From assembly GCF_023822005.2 (NCBI RefSeq), contig NZ_CP098806.1, forward strand, positions 372,001 through 436,000: DNA of 64,000 nt, written 5' to 3'. A model generated the notes under the pieces. It saw only the letters and a program-made list of their open reading frames with translations, was not told where the DNA came from and ran no database searches. Positions 25,132 to 33,874 of this stretch are shown piece by piece (the first letter of the stretch is position 1; the number at the start of each line of letters is the position of its first letter). A program made the translations under genes and the position numbers. The stretch is from Dyadobacter fanqingshengii. GTDB taxonomy: Bacteria > Bacteroidota > Bacteroidia > Cytophagales > Spirosomataceae.

Positions 25132-25929
25132 ATGGGCAAAGTAATTGCAATTGCAAACCAAAAAGGAGGAGTAGGGAAAACGACAACTGCTATTAATCTT
25201 GCGGCAAGCCTCGCCGCGCTTGAATTCCGCACGCTGATCATCGATGCTGACCCGCAGGCCAATTCAACTTCCGGACTTGGGTTTAATCCGCAGGAAATGG
25301 AAAACAGCATTTACGAATGCATGGTGGAGCAGGCCAAAACGGCGGATATTATCCTTGAAACCGATTTCCCGAATTTAAATTTATTACCCTCACACATTGA
25401 TCTCGTAGGCGCGGAAATAGAGATGATCAATCTCAAAAACCGCGAACAGCGCATGAAAGATGCCATTGCCGAGATCCGTGACGACTACGATTTTATCATT
25501 ATAGACTGTTCACCCTCGCTCGGGCTTATCACCATCAACAGCCTTACTGCCGCCGATTCGGTCATTATTCCGGTTCAATGTGAATATTTTGCATTGGAAG
25601 GCTTGGGTAAGCTTTTGAATACCATCACCATTATCCAATCCAGGCTTAATACGGCACTGATCATTGAAGGCATTCTGCTGACGATGTATGACCTGAGGCT
25701 CCGGCTTTCCAACCAGGTTGTGAATGAGGTGACCAGCCATTTTGAATCACTTGTTTTCAACACCATTATCCCTCGAAATGTACGTATCAGTGAAGCGCCG
25801 AGCTATGGAATTCCTGTTATGGCGCAAGATGCGGACAGTAAGGGAGCGGTGAGCTATTTAAATCTTGCCCGGGAAATTCTCAGTAAAAACGGTTTGCTAT
25901 CCTCTGATAAACAGTTGGGTGTAAACTAA
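25132..25929 (+). CDS. parA: ParA-family chromosome-partitioning ATPase (Soj)
   Basis: 265 residues. The deviant Walker A KGGVGKTT (about 10-17) follows the starting IAIANQ. The switch region is DADPQANSTSG, the Walker B FIIIDCSPSLG, and the family motif IPRNVRISEAPSYG comes near the end. ParA forms ATP-dependent dimers on DNA that move ParB-parS complexes to the cell poles. I chose ATG 25132 because the conserved sequence starts there. A TTG at 25105 adds only nine residues. parB follows after about 27 bp. Confidence 0.93.
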   Translation: MGKVIAIANQKGGVGKTTTAINLAASLAALEFRTLIIDADPQANSTSGLGFNPQEMENSIYECMVEQAKTADIILETDFPNLNLLPSHIDLVGAEIEMINLKNREQRMKDAIAEIRDDYDFIIIDCSPSLGLITINSLTAADSVIIPVQCEYFALEGLGKLLNTITIIQSRLNTALIIEGILLTMYDLRLRLSNQVVNEVTSHFESLVFNTIIPRNVRISEAPSYGIPVMAQDADSKGAVSYLNLAREILSKNGLLSSDKQLGVN

Positions 25930-25956
25930 ATAAATGGTTTGAATAGCGAGAAAGCA

Positions 25957-26871
25957 ATGGAGAACAGTAAAGCGAAGAAAATGACAGGATTGGGAAGAGG
26001 CCTCGGAGCGCTTCTTCAGGATTCTGAAAAGGTAAACACGCATCGCACCAAGGAGCGACCTTCTTCCACAGACGTGGTAGGTTCCATGAGCGAGATTGAT
26101 GTAAGCCTTATTGAGGCAAATCCTTACCAGCCCCGCACGAAGTTCGATCAGGAATCCTTGCAAGAATTGGCGGATTCCATTCGTGTTCAGGGCATTATCC
26201 AGCCCATTACCGTAAGACAATTGTCCGAAGACAGCTATCAGCTGATCTCCGGCGAAAGACGTTTGCAGGCTTCCAGGTCTATTGGAATGACTGCAATTCC
26301 TGCCTATATAAGAACTGCCAATGACCAGCAAATGCTGGAAATGGCGCTGATCGAGAACATTCAACGTGAAAATCTCAACTCCATTGAGATTGCGCTCAGC
26401 TATCAAAGGCTGATTTTGGAATGTAATCTTAAACAGGAAGAACTTGGTGTGCGCGTTGGGAAAAACCGGACGACAGTTAACAATTATATAAGGTTACTAA
26501 AACTGCCGCCTGTGATACAGGCTGCACTTCGGGATAACCAGATCAGCATGGGCCACGCCCGCGCCATTATCACGATTAACAGCGATCAGAGCCAATTAAA
26601 GATTTTTAACAAAATAATTGAAGAGGGCTGGTCTGTGCGAAAAGTGGAAGAGGAGGTCAGAAAGCTGGGAATGATGAGTAATATCTCGTTTGCGAGCAAA
26701 AAACAGGCAACAATTAATCAAGAAATTAAGTCGTTACAGTTTCAATTATCGTCCTTTTTCGGGGCTAAGGTTTCCGTAAAAAGCAATAATGATAACAAAG
26801 GTGAAATTAAAATCCCCTTTGGCTCGCAGGACGAGCTCAAAAAGATTCTGGAAACACTGAAATTTAAATAA
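25957..26871 (+). CDS. parB: ParB-family DNA-binding/CTPase partition protein (Spo0J)
   Basis: 304 residues. The N-terminus MTGLGRGLGALLQ is the classical ParB start; ATG 25957 or 25981 is likely and TTG 25939 is less so. The CTP-binding region has ANPYQPR, ISGERRLQASR and ENIQRENLNSIE. A helix-turn-helix follows (QEELGVRVGKNRTTVNNYIRLLKLP) and the C-terminal dimerisation part is near 240-304. It binds parS sites and spreads as a CTP-dependent clamp. A parS-like sequence lies at 32245-32260 within this window. Confidence 0.93.
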   Translation: MENSKAKKMTGLGRGLGALLQDSEKVNTHRTKERPSSTDVVGSMSEIDVSLIEANPYQPRTKFDQESLQELADSIRVQGIIQPITVRQLSEDSYQLISGERRLQASRSIGMTAIPAYIRTANDQQMLEMALIENIQRENLNSIEIALSYQRLILECNLKQEELGVRVGKNRTTVNNYIRLLKLPPVIQAALRDNQISMGHARAIITINSDQSQLKIFNKIIEEGWSVRKVEEEVRKLGMMSNISFASKKQATINQEIKSLQFQLSSFFGAKVSVKSNNDNKGEIKIPFGSQDELKKILETLKFK

Positions 26872-26873
26872 AC

Positions 26874-27569
26874 TTGAAAAACTGGTTTTGGCTTATCGTA
26901 GTGGTGTTATTTTCTGAGGAAGCGATAGCGCAAAAAACACAAAAAGACACTGTGCAGCGCGGTGCGGTCCAGATCATTACGGCGGATAGCACCGTTATTT
27001 CGGCAGTGGATTCATTGACAGGGAAAAAAAAGGAAAAGAAGTTTTTCCCGGTTCCTAAAACGGCAACGAGACTTGCATTAATACCCGGAGGCGGGCAGAT
27101 CTATAACAGGGATTACTGGAAACTTCCTATTGTTTACATTGCATTCGGAGGTGGATTGTACGCATATTATCTCAACTCGCTGAAATACCACGATTATTTG
27201 GACACTTACCGGTCATTTTATGATATGGATCCGGACAGTCCTAATTACGGAGATCCGATTCCAGGGTACACACCGGATTTAGAGAAGCGGATCAGGGTGC
27301 GTAATTTGCTGAATACCAATAGCGTTTACACGGAAGCTACGCGCGATCAGGCTGCGAGAGGCAAGAATTACTGGAGGCGTAACCGGGGGTTTGCTTTAAT
27401 TGTGTCCGGATTGATTTATACATTGTCTATCATTGAAGCCAATGTAGCAGCGCACTTGAAGACATTTGATTTATCGGAAGACCTGACTTTAAGGGTTGAG
27501 CCCAAACTGAACCAACCGCAAATGCTGACACCCACGCCGGGATTAAGGCTTGTTTTTAACCTGAAATAA
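26874..27569 (+). CDS. DUF5683-domain protein
   Basis: 231 residues. The signal-like N-terminus (WFWLIVVVLFSEEAIAQ) is followed by a Lys-rich segment and the DUF5683 core ATRLALIPGGGQIYNRDYWKLPIVY (about 60-84), plus another hydrophobic stretch near 165-185. It is commonly found after parAB in Bacteroidota. The function is unknown, but export or membrane attachment is likely. No in-frame ATG exists near the start, so TTG 26874, 2 bp after parB, is the probable start. Confidence 0.8.
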   Translation: MKNWFWLIVVVLFSEEAIAQKTQKDTVQRGAVQIITADSTVISAVDSLTGKKKEKKFFPVPKTATRLALIPGGGQIYNRDYWKLPIVYIAFGGGLYAYYLNSLKYHDYLDTYRSFYDMDPDSPNYGDPIPGYTPDLEKRIRVRNLLNTNSVYTEATRDQAARGKNYWRRNRGFALIVSGLIYTLSIIEANVAAHLKTFDLSEDLTLRVEPKLNQPQMLTPTPGLRLVFNLK

Positions 27570-27594
27570 TTAGTACTGAATAAATTTACGCTTG

Positions 27595-28308
27595 ATGAGG
27601 ATTTTATTATTGGGGTATGGAAAGATGGGGAAAACGATCGAGAAAATTGCACTTGAAAGAGGACATTCGATCGTAGGGAAAATTGATATTGATAACCGCT
27701 CGGAAATGGATTCGCTGAAACCAGCCGACGTGGATGTTGCCATTGAGTTCAGCGCTCCCGAAGCTGCCTATAACAACATTACTTATTGTCTAAAAAAAGG
27801 ATGGCCTGTAGTGAGCGGCACTACCGGCTGGCTCGAACATCGTTCCGAAATTGAAAAGCTCTGCCTAGAACAGAACGGTGCCTTCTTTTACGCATCCAAT
27901 TACAGCATTGGTGTAAACCTTTTCTTCCGCCTCAATCGCCAGCTGGCCAGGTTGATGAACGGGCATGGTTACGAACAATCCATGACCGAAATCCACCACA
28001 TTCACAAGCTGGATGCACCCAGCGGCACTGCTATCACGCTGGCCGAGGCTATCACAGATGAAATTGACAATCTGGAAGGCTGGAAGCTTGCTCCTGAGAA
28101 TGAGCGTGGTTACCTGCAAATCACTTCATTAAGAGAAGGAGAAGTGCCGGGGACTCACATTGTTCGTTATGAATCGGAAGTGGATACCATTGAAATTTCG
28201 CATACAGCACACAGTCGCGCGGGTTTTGCACTGGGAGCGGTGGTTTCCGCAGAATGGCTTCCGGGCAGAAGCGGCGTATTTGGCATGAATGACCTCCTGA
28301 AAATTTAA
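27595..28308 (+). CDS. dapB: 4-hydroxy-tetrahydrodipicolinate reductase
   Basis: 237 residues from ATG 27595. The Rossmann motif LLGYGKMGK is at the start and the family signature IHHIHKLDAPSGTA (about 146-159) is complete. ASNYSIGVNLFFRL matches the DapB core. It makes tetrahydrodipicolinate in the lysine/diaminopimelate pathway. It is slightly shorter than the 270-residue E. coli enzyme, as is usual in Bacteroidota. It is followed closely by lepB and probably belongs to the parA-to-lepB transcript. Confidence 0.94.
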   Translation: MRILLLGYGKMGKTIEKIALERGHSIVGKIDIDNRSEMDSLKPADVDVAIEFSAPEAAYNNITYCLKKGWPVVSGTTGWLEHRSEIEKLCLEQNGAFFYASNYSIGVNLFFRLNRQLARLMNGHGYEQSMTEIHHIHKLDAPSGTAITLAEAITDEIDNLEGWKLAPENERGYLQITSLREGEVPGTHIVRYESEVDTIEISHTAHSRAGFALGAVVSAEWLPGRSGVFGMNDLLKI

Positions 28309-28341
28309 ATAATAACTCTTTAACAATCAATTGAATATAGC

Positions 28342-29478
28342 ATGGCTATTAATAAAGAAATGACTTCCCGAACTGCTCACACCGGCAAAAGAAAATCGCC
28401 GGTGAGGGAATGGTTCGATTCCATACTTTTTGCTGTTGTCGCTGCGACCCTGATCCGCTGGTTGTTTTTCGAAGCATTTACGATCCCGACGCCGTCCATG
28501 GAGAACAGCCTTCTGGTAGGTGATTTCTTGTTTGTTAGCAAGCTGCATTATGGCACCCGGACGCCAAAAACGCCTTTGCAAGTGCCCTTGACGCATCAGA
28601 CCATTTGGGGAACAAACATTCCTTCTTACAGCGATGCAATTCAATTGCCCCAATATCGCCTACCCGGTTTCAGTGAAGTGAAACGCGGGGACGTTGTCGT
28701 TTTCAACTACCCACCGGAATTGCAGCATCCGGTTGATCTTAAAACAAATTATATCAAACGCTGCATGGGATTGCCGGGCGACAAGCTGGAAGTGAGAGAC
28801 TTACAGGTTTATGCCAACGGCACTGTGGTGGAGAATCCGGTTCGTATGGAGAATGAATACTTCGTAGCCACGACAACTTCGGTGAATGAGGAAAAAGTAT
28901 TTAAAGAAAATGGCGTCTCAGAATACAATGCTTATACTGAGAGCTTTAATGATACAATCCCTTCCAATGACCAAATGGGATATCTGGTTTTCACGACTGT
29001 TGACATTGCGGCAAAACTGAAATCCTATGATTTCGTAAAAGGTATTACACTGGTTAAATCTTCAAAGGACATTAGCGAGCCGATGCTTTATCCAAACTCG
29101 TCGCTATTCAAATGGAACCGTGATAACTATGGCCCGATCACCGTTCCTAAGGAGGGCGCCACGGTTCAATTGACACCTGAAAATATTGCCACTTACGGTC
29201 CGGTCATTAAAAACTATGAGGGACTTGAAGGCGTGGAGCTGGACGAAAAGTCTGTGAAAGTGGCTGGCAAGGCCATCACGAGCTATACATTCAAGCAGGA
29301 TTATTATTTCATGATGGGTGATAACCGCCATAATTCAGCGGATTCGCGCTATTGGGGTTTCGTTCCGATGGATCACATTGTTGGCAAGGCGGTTTTTGTC
29401 TGGATGTCCATTGATCCAAATCCGACGAGCTTCGTGAACAAAATCCGTTGGAACCGCTTGTTTCGGGTGATTAACTGA
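28342..29478 (+). CDS. lepB: Signal peptidase I (first of two tandem copies)
   Basis: 378 residues. A single N-terminal membrane helix (about 20-45) leads to the catalytic serine motif PTPSMENSLLVGD and the lysine motif YIKRCMGLPGDKLEV. Box E is DNRHNSADSRYWGFVP near the end. Some 170 residues separate boxes D and E, a large insert of unknown role also seen in the next copy. It removes signal peptides from exported proteins at the inner membrane. A strong terminator follows, so the second copy is probably transcribed separately. Confidence 0.93.
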   Translation: MAINKEMTSRTAHTGKRKSPVREWFDSILFAVVAATLIRWLFFEAFTIPTPSMENSLLVGDFLFVSKLHYGTRTPKTPLQVPLTHQTIWGTNIPSYSDAIQLPQYRLPGFSEVKRGDVVVFNYPPELQHPVDLKTNYIKRCMGLPGDKLEVRDLQVYANGTVVENPVRMENEYFVATTTSVNEEKVFKENGVSEYNAYTESFNDTIPSNDQMGYLVFTTVDIAAKLKSYDFVKGITLVKSSKDISEPMLYPNSSLFKWNRDNYGPITVPKEGATVQLTPENIATYGPVIKNYEGLEGVELDEKSVKVAGKAITSYTFKQDYYFMMGDNRHNSADSRYWGFVPMDHIVGKAVFVWMSIDPNPTSFVNKIRWNRLFRVIN

Positions 29479-29494
29479 GAAATATCATCCGGTG

Positions 29495-29528
29495 AAAAAT
29501 AGGGAACGTCATCACGTTCCCTATTTTT
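29495..29528. terminator. Terminator between the two signal peptidase genes
   Basis: A perfect 15-bp stem, AAAAATAGGGAACGT/ACGTTCCCTATTTTT, with a CATC loop and further T on the plus strand. It is the strongest hairpin in the window. Confidence 0.92.
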
Positions 29529-29538
29529 TTATATATAT

Positions 29539-29565
29539 AAATAAACATAATATAATTGTTTATTT
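29539..29565. repeat. AT-rich inverted repeat upstream of second lepB
   Basis: AAATAAACA and TGTTTATTT, perfect 9-bp arms with a 9-nt spacer, just after the terminator and about 50 bp before the second signal peptidase. No TAnnTTTG promoter is visible here, so it may be a regulator site. Confidence 0.4.
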
Positions 29566-29613
29566 ATTATTACGATAAACATTATATTGCTGAAAAATTC
29601 TAGTTCAGCATTT

Positions 29614-30792
29614 ATGTCTGTCACTTCTATTCCTCAAAAGCCGCAACAAACCAGACAGAAAAAATCTGGTTTCAGAGAATGGCTGGATTCTGTCGTATTC
29701 GCGGTTATAGCGGCTACGTTGATCCGCTGGCTTATTTTCAGCGCCTTTGTCATTCCCACACCTTCCATGGAGAATTCGCTTTTAGTGGGGGATTATCTCT
29801 TTGTGAGCAGGTTACACTATGGAACTACCACGCCGGTAACGCCCTTGCAGTTGCCGCTGACCCACCAGACAATCTGGGGCACAAACATTCCTTCCTATTT
29901 CGACTGGATAAAATTGCCTCAATACAGACTTCCCGGATTTACCGACATTAAGCGTGGCGATGTGGTCGTGTTCAATCTGCCTGTGGAGCATCCCGATGCA
30001 TATAATAAATACAGCTCAGTACTACCCGATTTGCATCCGCATCCGCTGGACCTCAGGTCAAACTACATTAAAAGATGTGTGGCTATTGCAGGCGACAAGC
30101 TCGAAGTGCGGGGAGGGCAAGTTTATGTGAACGGAACGGCGCAGGCGAATCCGGTTCGTATGCAGAGCGAATATTTTGTTTCTACAACCACCGCAGTCAA
30201 CGAGCAAAACGTTTTTCGCAAAAACGGCATCACAGACTTCTCACAGTTTACCGAGACTTTTAATGACACCATTGCATCCAACGACGAGTCGGGTTATATC
30301 ATTAAAACAACCAGTACGCTTGTTGAGAAACTGCGAGATCTGGATTTTGTAAAAAGGGTCGAACCCATCCATACAAGTAAGGGCTTGAAGGAGCCTTATC
30401 TGTTTCCTGCAACGGACTTATTGTATTGGAACAAAGACAATTATGGTCCGATTGATATACCAAAAAAAGGAGTTACCATTCCCATGAATGAGCTGAACAT
30501 TGCGCTTTACGGAGAGGTTATCAAAAATTACGATGGCAATGACGACCTGGAAATTAAGAATGGAAAGATCTTGCAAAGTGGCAAAGCGCTTACCAGCTAT
30601 ACATTTCGCCAGGATTATTATTTCATGATGGGGGATAACCGCCATAATTCGGCAGATTCAAGATATTGGGGCTTTGTGCCCAAAGACCACATTGTAGGAA
30701 AAGCGGTTTTTGTATGGATGTCGATTGATCCTGATCCCGCCAGTTTTGTAAACAAAATTCGGTGGGACAGAATTTTCAGAATTATTGAATAG
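29614..30792 (+). CDS. lepB: Signal peptidase I (second tandem copy)
   Basis: 392 residues from ATG 29614, in preference to TTG 29587. Same layout as the preceding gene: N-terminal helix, PTPSMENSLLVGD (catalytic Ser), SNYIKRCVAIAGDKLEV (catalytic Lys), a long insert and DNRHNSADSRYWGFVP. A notable difference is a 13-residue extension after the FNLPVEHP stretch (DAYNKYSSVLPDL). The two genes are clear tandem paralogues. Both look active, so they may differ in substrate preference or regulation. Confidence 0.92.
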   Translation: MSVTSIPQKPQQTRQKKSGFREWLDSVVFAVIAATLIRWLIFSAFVIPTPSMENSLLVGDYLFVSRLHYGTTTPVTPLQLPLTHQTIWGTNIPSYFDWIKLPQYRLPGFTDIKRGDVVVFNLPVEHPDAYNKYSSVLPDLHPHPLDLRSNYIKRCVAIAGDKLEVRGGQVYVNGTAQANPVRMQSEYFVSTTTAVNEQNVFRKNGITDFSQFTETFNDTIASNDESGYIIKTTSTLVEKLRDLDFVKRVEPIHTSKGLKEPYLFPATDLLYWNKDNYGPIDIPKKGVTIPMNELNIALYGEVIKNYDGNDDLEIKNGKILQSGKALTSYTFRQDYYFMMGDNRHNSADSRYWGFVPKDHIVGKAVFVWMSIDPDPASFVNKIRWDRIFRIIE

Positions 30793-30795
30793 CAA

Positions 30796-30822
30796 AAAAG
30801 ACCGGTGATGAGCCGGTCTTTT
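30796..30822. terminator. Bidirectional terminator between second lepB and GH13 gene
   Basis: 10-bp stem AAAAGACCGG/CCGGTCTTTT with a 7-nt loop between converging genes. Confidence 0.85.
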
Positions 30823-30842
30823 CTATTATGATAGGTTTGTTA

Positions 30843-32666
30843 TTAATCTTCCTGAGAGAATACAAGCGCTGAGTACGGCGGGATCTGCAATGTGGCATGG
30901 ACAGGCAAACTGTCAAATTCACCATCCATTGTTTCAATGTCAAACACACCCAGATGCGAGAATTCCGGATCGTATTGTTCATTATCGCTGTTGAATCGCA
31001 GGTGCCATTTGCCGGCTCTAGGGAAACCAACTTTATAGTCATGGAATGTTTCAATTGCGAAGTTCAACACGACAACAACGCTGTCTTTTGGCCCGCCTTC
31101 ACTCCAACGGTGCATCACGATCACTTTCTTATCCTTATCGGCGCGAATGATCTGGACATGCTGGCCTTGAAGCCCCTTTGTTACACCGAACCAGTTTCGG
31201 CGCATATGGATCATATCACGGTGTAAAGTTGCGAATCCGCTGAATTTTTCGAGTCTTGTCCAATCAATTGGGTCGCTGTCAGAAAACCATTTGTCCTCTA
31301 ACAAAGGCTGTCCCTGGAAAACCATGGGAATGCCTGGTGAAGTAAGCACTAACGCGACCCCAAGAGCAGCGCGTTTTTTGGAATACCAATTATTCACATC
31401 GCCATTGGCAATCTCTTCTGCGACGCGCGCCTGTCCATTGGCCACTTCGTCGTGTGATTCTGTATAAATAATGCGTTGAAAGGAGTCCTCATTGTAGCGG
31501 TGCGTAATTGCTTCAACAACATCCTCCATATTACGATCCTGATCGTTAGCGGTGATAATGGCTTCACGAACCGAATGCACAAATCGGGCATCCCACTGCG
31601 AACCATAACCCAGGCCACCATCTTCAACGGAATCAGTAATGAAATCCAGCGAATGCATATCTTCGGCGATGGTGATGCAGTTAGGGCAATTTTCACGAAT
31701 ATCTTTATTGATCCATTGCATTAAGGAAATGCCTTCCGGGATGTCGTTACCTGGATTTCCGTCTGCTTTTACATTCCGAATGTAAGGAACCATATCCATT
31801 CTAAGCCCGTCTACACGGAAATCACGCAACCACATCATAGCATTGTCATGAATGTATTGCCTTACTTCGCCGCGTCCAAAATCCGGCCGGGTGCTTCCCC
31901 ATGGCGTTTCGGCACGCCAGTCGTTATAGAAGTAAATGCCTCCGCCGTCGTTCTCGTGCCAGCCATCAAACTGCCAGATATCCAGATCAGATGGGCCAAA
32001 GTGATTGTAGACCACATCCAGGATTACGGCTATTCCGGCTTCATGTGCTGCTTTCACGAATGCCTTCAACCCATCAGGGCCGCCGTAGTCGGATTCTATC
32101 GCAAAAGGACTTGCGGGATTATATCCCCAGGAGCGTGATCCGGGGAACTCAGAACAGGGCATTAATTCAACAGCGTTGAATCCCATGTCTTTGAGGTAAG
32201 GCAATTTTTCAATGGCCGTGTATAATGTGCCAACCTGGCCTTCTTCTTTCACGTGAAATGTTCCCACATGCAGTTCATATATAACCAGTTCGTGCCAGCT
32301 GGGGATTTGAAAGCTCACATCCTGCCAGTCGAAGCTCGCATGATTGTAAACCACACAATTTCCTGCGGAATTGGTCATTTTTAATGAATAAGGATCATTT
32401 CTGTACAAATCACCTGCGGGTGTTTTCAAAACAAACTTATATTCATCGCCTTCCTTAGAATTCTCAACTAATACACCCCAATGGCCATTTTCTTCCTGCG
32501 AAAGGGGATTGGCATCTGCTTTCCAATCATTAAAACTTCCAACAACTGAAACACCTTCTGCGTGTGGTGCCCATACTCTGTAATAGACTCCTTCGGGGTG
32601 ACACGTCGCACCCATTCCTTCAAAACTCTGAACCGGTTCTGTTTCAGCGGTCTGTAAATTATCCAT
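30843..32666 (-). CDS. GH13 alpha-amylase-family enzyme with CBM48 (1,4-alpha-glucan branching-type)
   Basis: 606 residues from ATG 32666. A CBM48 module (about 20-110, YRVWAPHAEGVSVVGSFNDW) precedes the GH13 barrel. Catalytic motifs are present: DVVYNHFG (region I), GLRMDMVP with nucleophile D291, ITIAEDMH with acid/base E335 and ESHDEV with D406. The N-terminal module plus barrel suits a branching enzyme (glgB-type) or a debranching/trehalohydrolase relative; I cannot decide from sequence alone. It stands alone, without other glycogen genes. A parS-like palindrome lies inside codons 136-141. Confidence 0.88.
   Translation of the reverse strand: MDNLQTAETEPVQSFEGMGATCHPEGVYYRVWAPHAEGVSVVGSFNDWKADANPLSQEENGHWGVLVENSKEGDEYKFVLKTPAGDLYRNDPYSLKMTNSAGNCVVYNHASFDWQDVSFQIPSWHELVIYELHVGTFHVKEEGQVGTLYTAIEKLPYLKDMGFNAVELMPCSEFPGSRSWGYNPASPFAIESDYGGPDGLKAFVKAAHEAGIAVILDVVYNHFGPSDLDIWQFDGWHENDGGGIYFYNDWRAETPWGSTRPDFGRGEVRQYIHDNAMMWLRDFRVDGLRMDMVPYIRNVKADGNPGNDIPEGISLMQWINKDIRENCPNCITIAEDMHSLDFITDSVEDGGLGYGSQWDARFVHSVREAIITANDQDRNMEDVVEAITHRYNEDSFQRIIYTESHDEVANGQARVAEEIANGDVNNWYSKKRAALGVALVLTSPGIPMVFQGQPLLEDKWFSDSDPIDWTRLEKFSGFATLHRDMIHMRRNWFGVTKGLQGQHVQIIRADKDKKVIVMHRWSEGGPKDSVVVVLNFAIETFHDYKVGFPRAGKWHLRFNSDNEQYDPEFSHLGVFDIETMDGEFDSLPVHATLQIPPYSALVFSQED
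32245..32260. promoter_or_regulatory. parS-like palindrome inside the GH13 gene
   Basis: TCTTTCACGTGAAATG matches the bacterial consensus TGTTTCACGTGAAACA at 13 of 16 positions, including the perfect 12-bp core TTTCACGTGAAA. It lies about 5.4 kb from the end of parB and about 7 kb from the start of parA. Chromosomal parS sites often lie within genes near parAB and the origin. ParB binding is inferred and not shown. Confidence 0.5.
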
Positions 32667-32749
32667 ATTCCCTTTGAGGATTTTTGTTATTTTTGATTTA
32701 TCTTCATTACGTATATAGGCAAATTGTATGCCACTCAAAACACACTATC

Positions 32750-33874
32750 ATGTTGGAATTAACAGAACAGGAGAAGATCTGTACACTCGCACTTATCCAT
32801 ACACCCGGAGTGGGCGCCGTTACCATCAGGCAGCTCATCGGCCATTGCGGAGGCGCTCATAAGGTTTTTCAGGCTGATTACAGAAAGCTCATTCACATCC
32901 CCGGGATTGCCGAAAAAGTAGTAAGGGCAATTTTAAACAAGGAATCGCTCGATCTGGCAGAAAGGGAATTTGACAGCTGCAACAACACCGCAACCAACCT
33001 GCACTTTTTTACAGACGCCACTTATCCGGCCCGACTGAAACCCTTATACGATTCGCCCATTGTGCTTTATTCCCGTGGACATTTCAACTTCAACACGGCA
33101 CGGACCGTCGGCATCGTCGGGACCCGGCAGATCAGTGATTATGGAAAATCAGTTACGGAAACGATTATCAAAGAACTGGAACCATACAATGCATTGATTG
33201 TGAGTGGGCTCGCCTTTGGGGTTGACATTACGGCGCACCGCGCTTGTTTGAAATATAACATGCCGACCATTGGTGTGATGGCCAGCGGCCTTGATGTTAT
33301 TTATCCTTCTTCTCACAAAAAAACAGCCTTCGAAATGCTTGAAAATGGCGGCCTGGTCACAGAGAATGCATTGGCCACCAAGCCGGATTTCATGAGATTT
33401 CCTGCGCGTAACCGAATCATTGCGGGGTTGAGTGATGTTACCATTGTAGTGGAGTCGGCCAGAAAAGGTGGGAGCCTGATTACCGTTGAGTTTGCACAGA
33501 ATTACCACCGGGATGTTTACGCAGTTCCAGGCATGTTGGGAAGCGTGCATTCAGAAGGATGCAATTTCCTGATCAGGGATAACAAGGCTTCAATTTTCAC
33601 GTCTGTTGAAGATATGGCAACGGCGATGGGTTGGGAACAGAATGGGGATAGCCAGGAGCCTGCCCGTCCTGTTCAAATGCAGACGAGCTTTGAAGGCTTT
33701 ACGCAAGATGAAGGGCAAATACTGGCATTACTCAAACAGAAAGGCACAATGCAGGTTGACGAGCTGGCCTGGCAAGCCGGAATGCACCTTAATAAGCTGG
33801 CAGCGTTGTTGCTGAACCTTGAATTTCAGGGAATGGTGCGTTCGATGCCGGGTAAAAAATATGGATTAATTTAA
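32750..33874 (+). CDS. dprA: DNA-processing protein DprA
   Basis: 374 residues from ATG 32750; an upstream in-frame start at 32684 adds unconserved residues. An N-terminal HhH-like region (TPGVGAVTIRQLIGHCGG) precedes the Rossmann core: VGIVGTRQISDYG, SGLAFGVDITAH and FPARNRIIAGLSDVTIVVESARKGGSLITVEFA. A C-terminal winged helix (about 315-374) is present. DprA loads RecA on incoming single-stranded DNA during natural transformation. The next gene follows with no gap. Confidence 0.93.
   Translation: MLELTEQEKICTLALIHTPGVGAVTIRQLIGHCGGAHKVFQADYRKLIHIPGIAEKVVRAILNKESLDLAEREFDSCNNTATNLHFFTDATYPARLKPLYDSPIVLYSRGHFNFNTARTVGIVGTRQISDYGKSVTETIIKELEPYNALIVSGLAFGVDITAHRACLKYNMPTIGVMASGLDVIYPSSHKKTAFEMLENGGLVTENALATKPDFMRFPARNRIIAGLSDVTIVVESARKGGSLITVEFAQNYHRDVYAVPGMLGSVHSEGCNFLIRDNKASIFTSVEDMATAMGWEQNGDSQEPARPVQMQTSFEGFTQDEGQILALLKQKGTMQVDELAWQAGMHLNKLAALLLNLEFQGMVRSMPGKKYGLI

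Noticed and set aside
32667..32738. Extended N-terminus for the GH13 protein
   Set aside because: The added residues are not conserved and would overlap the dprA promoter region. CBM48 begins after ATG 32666.
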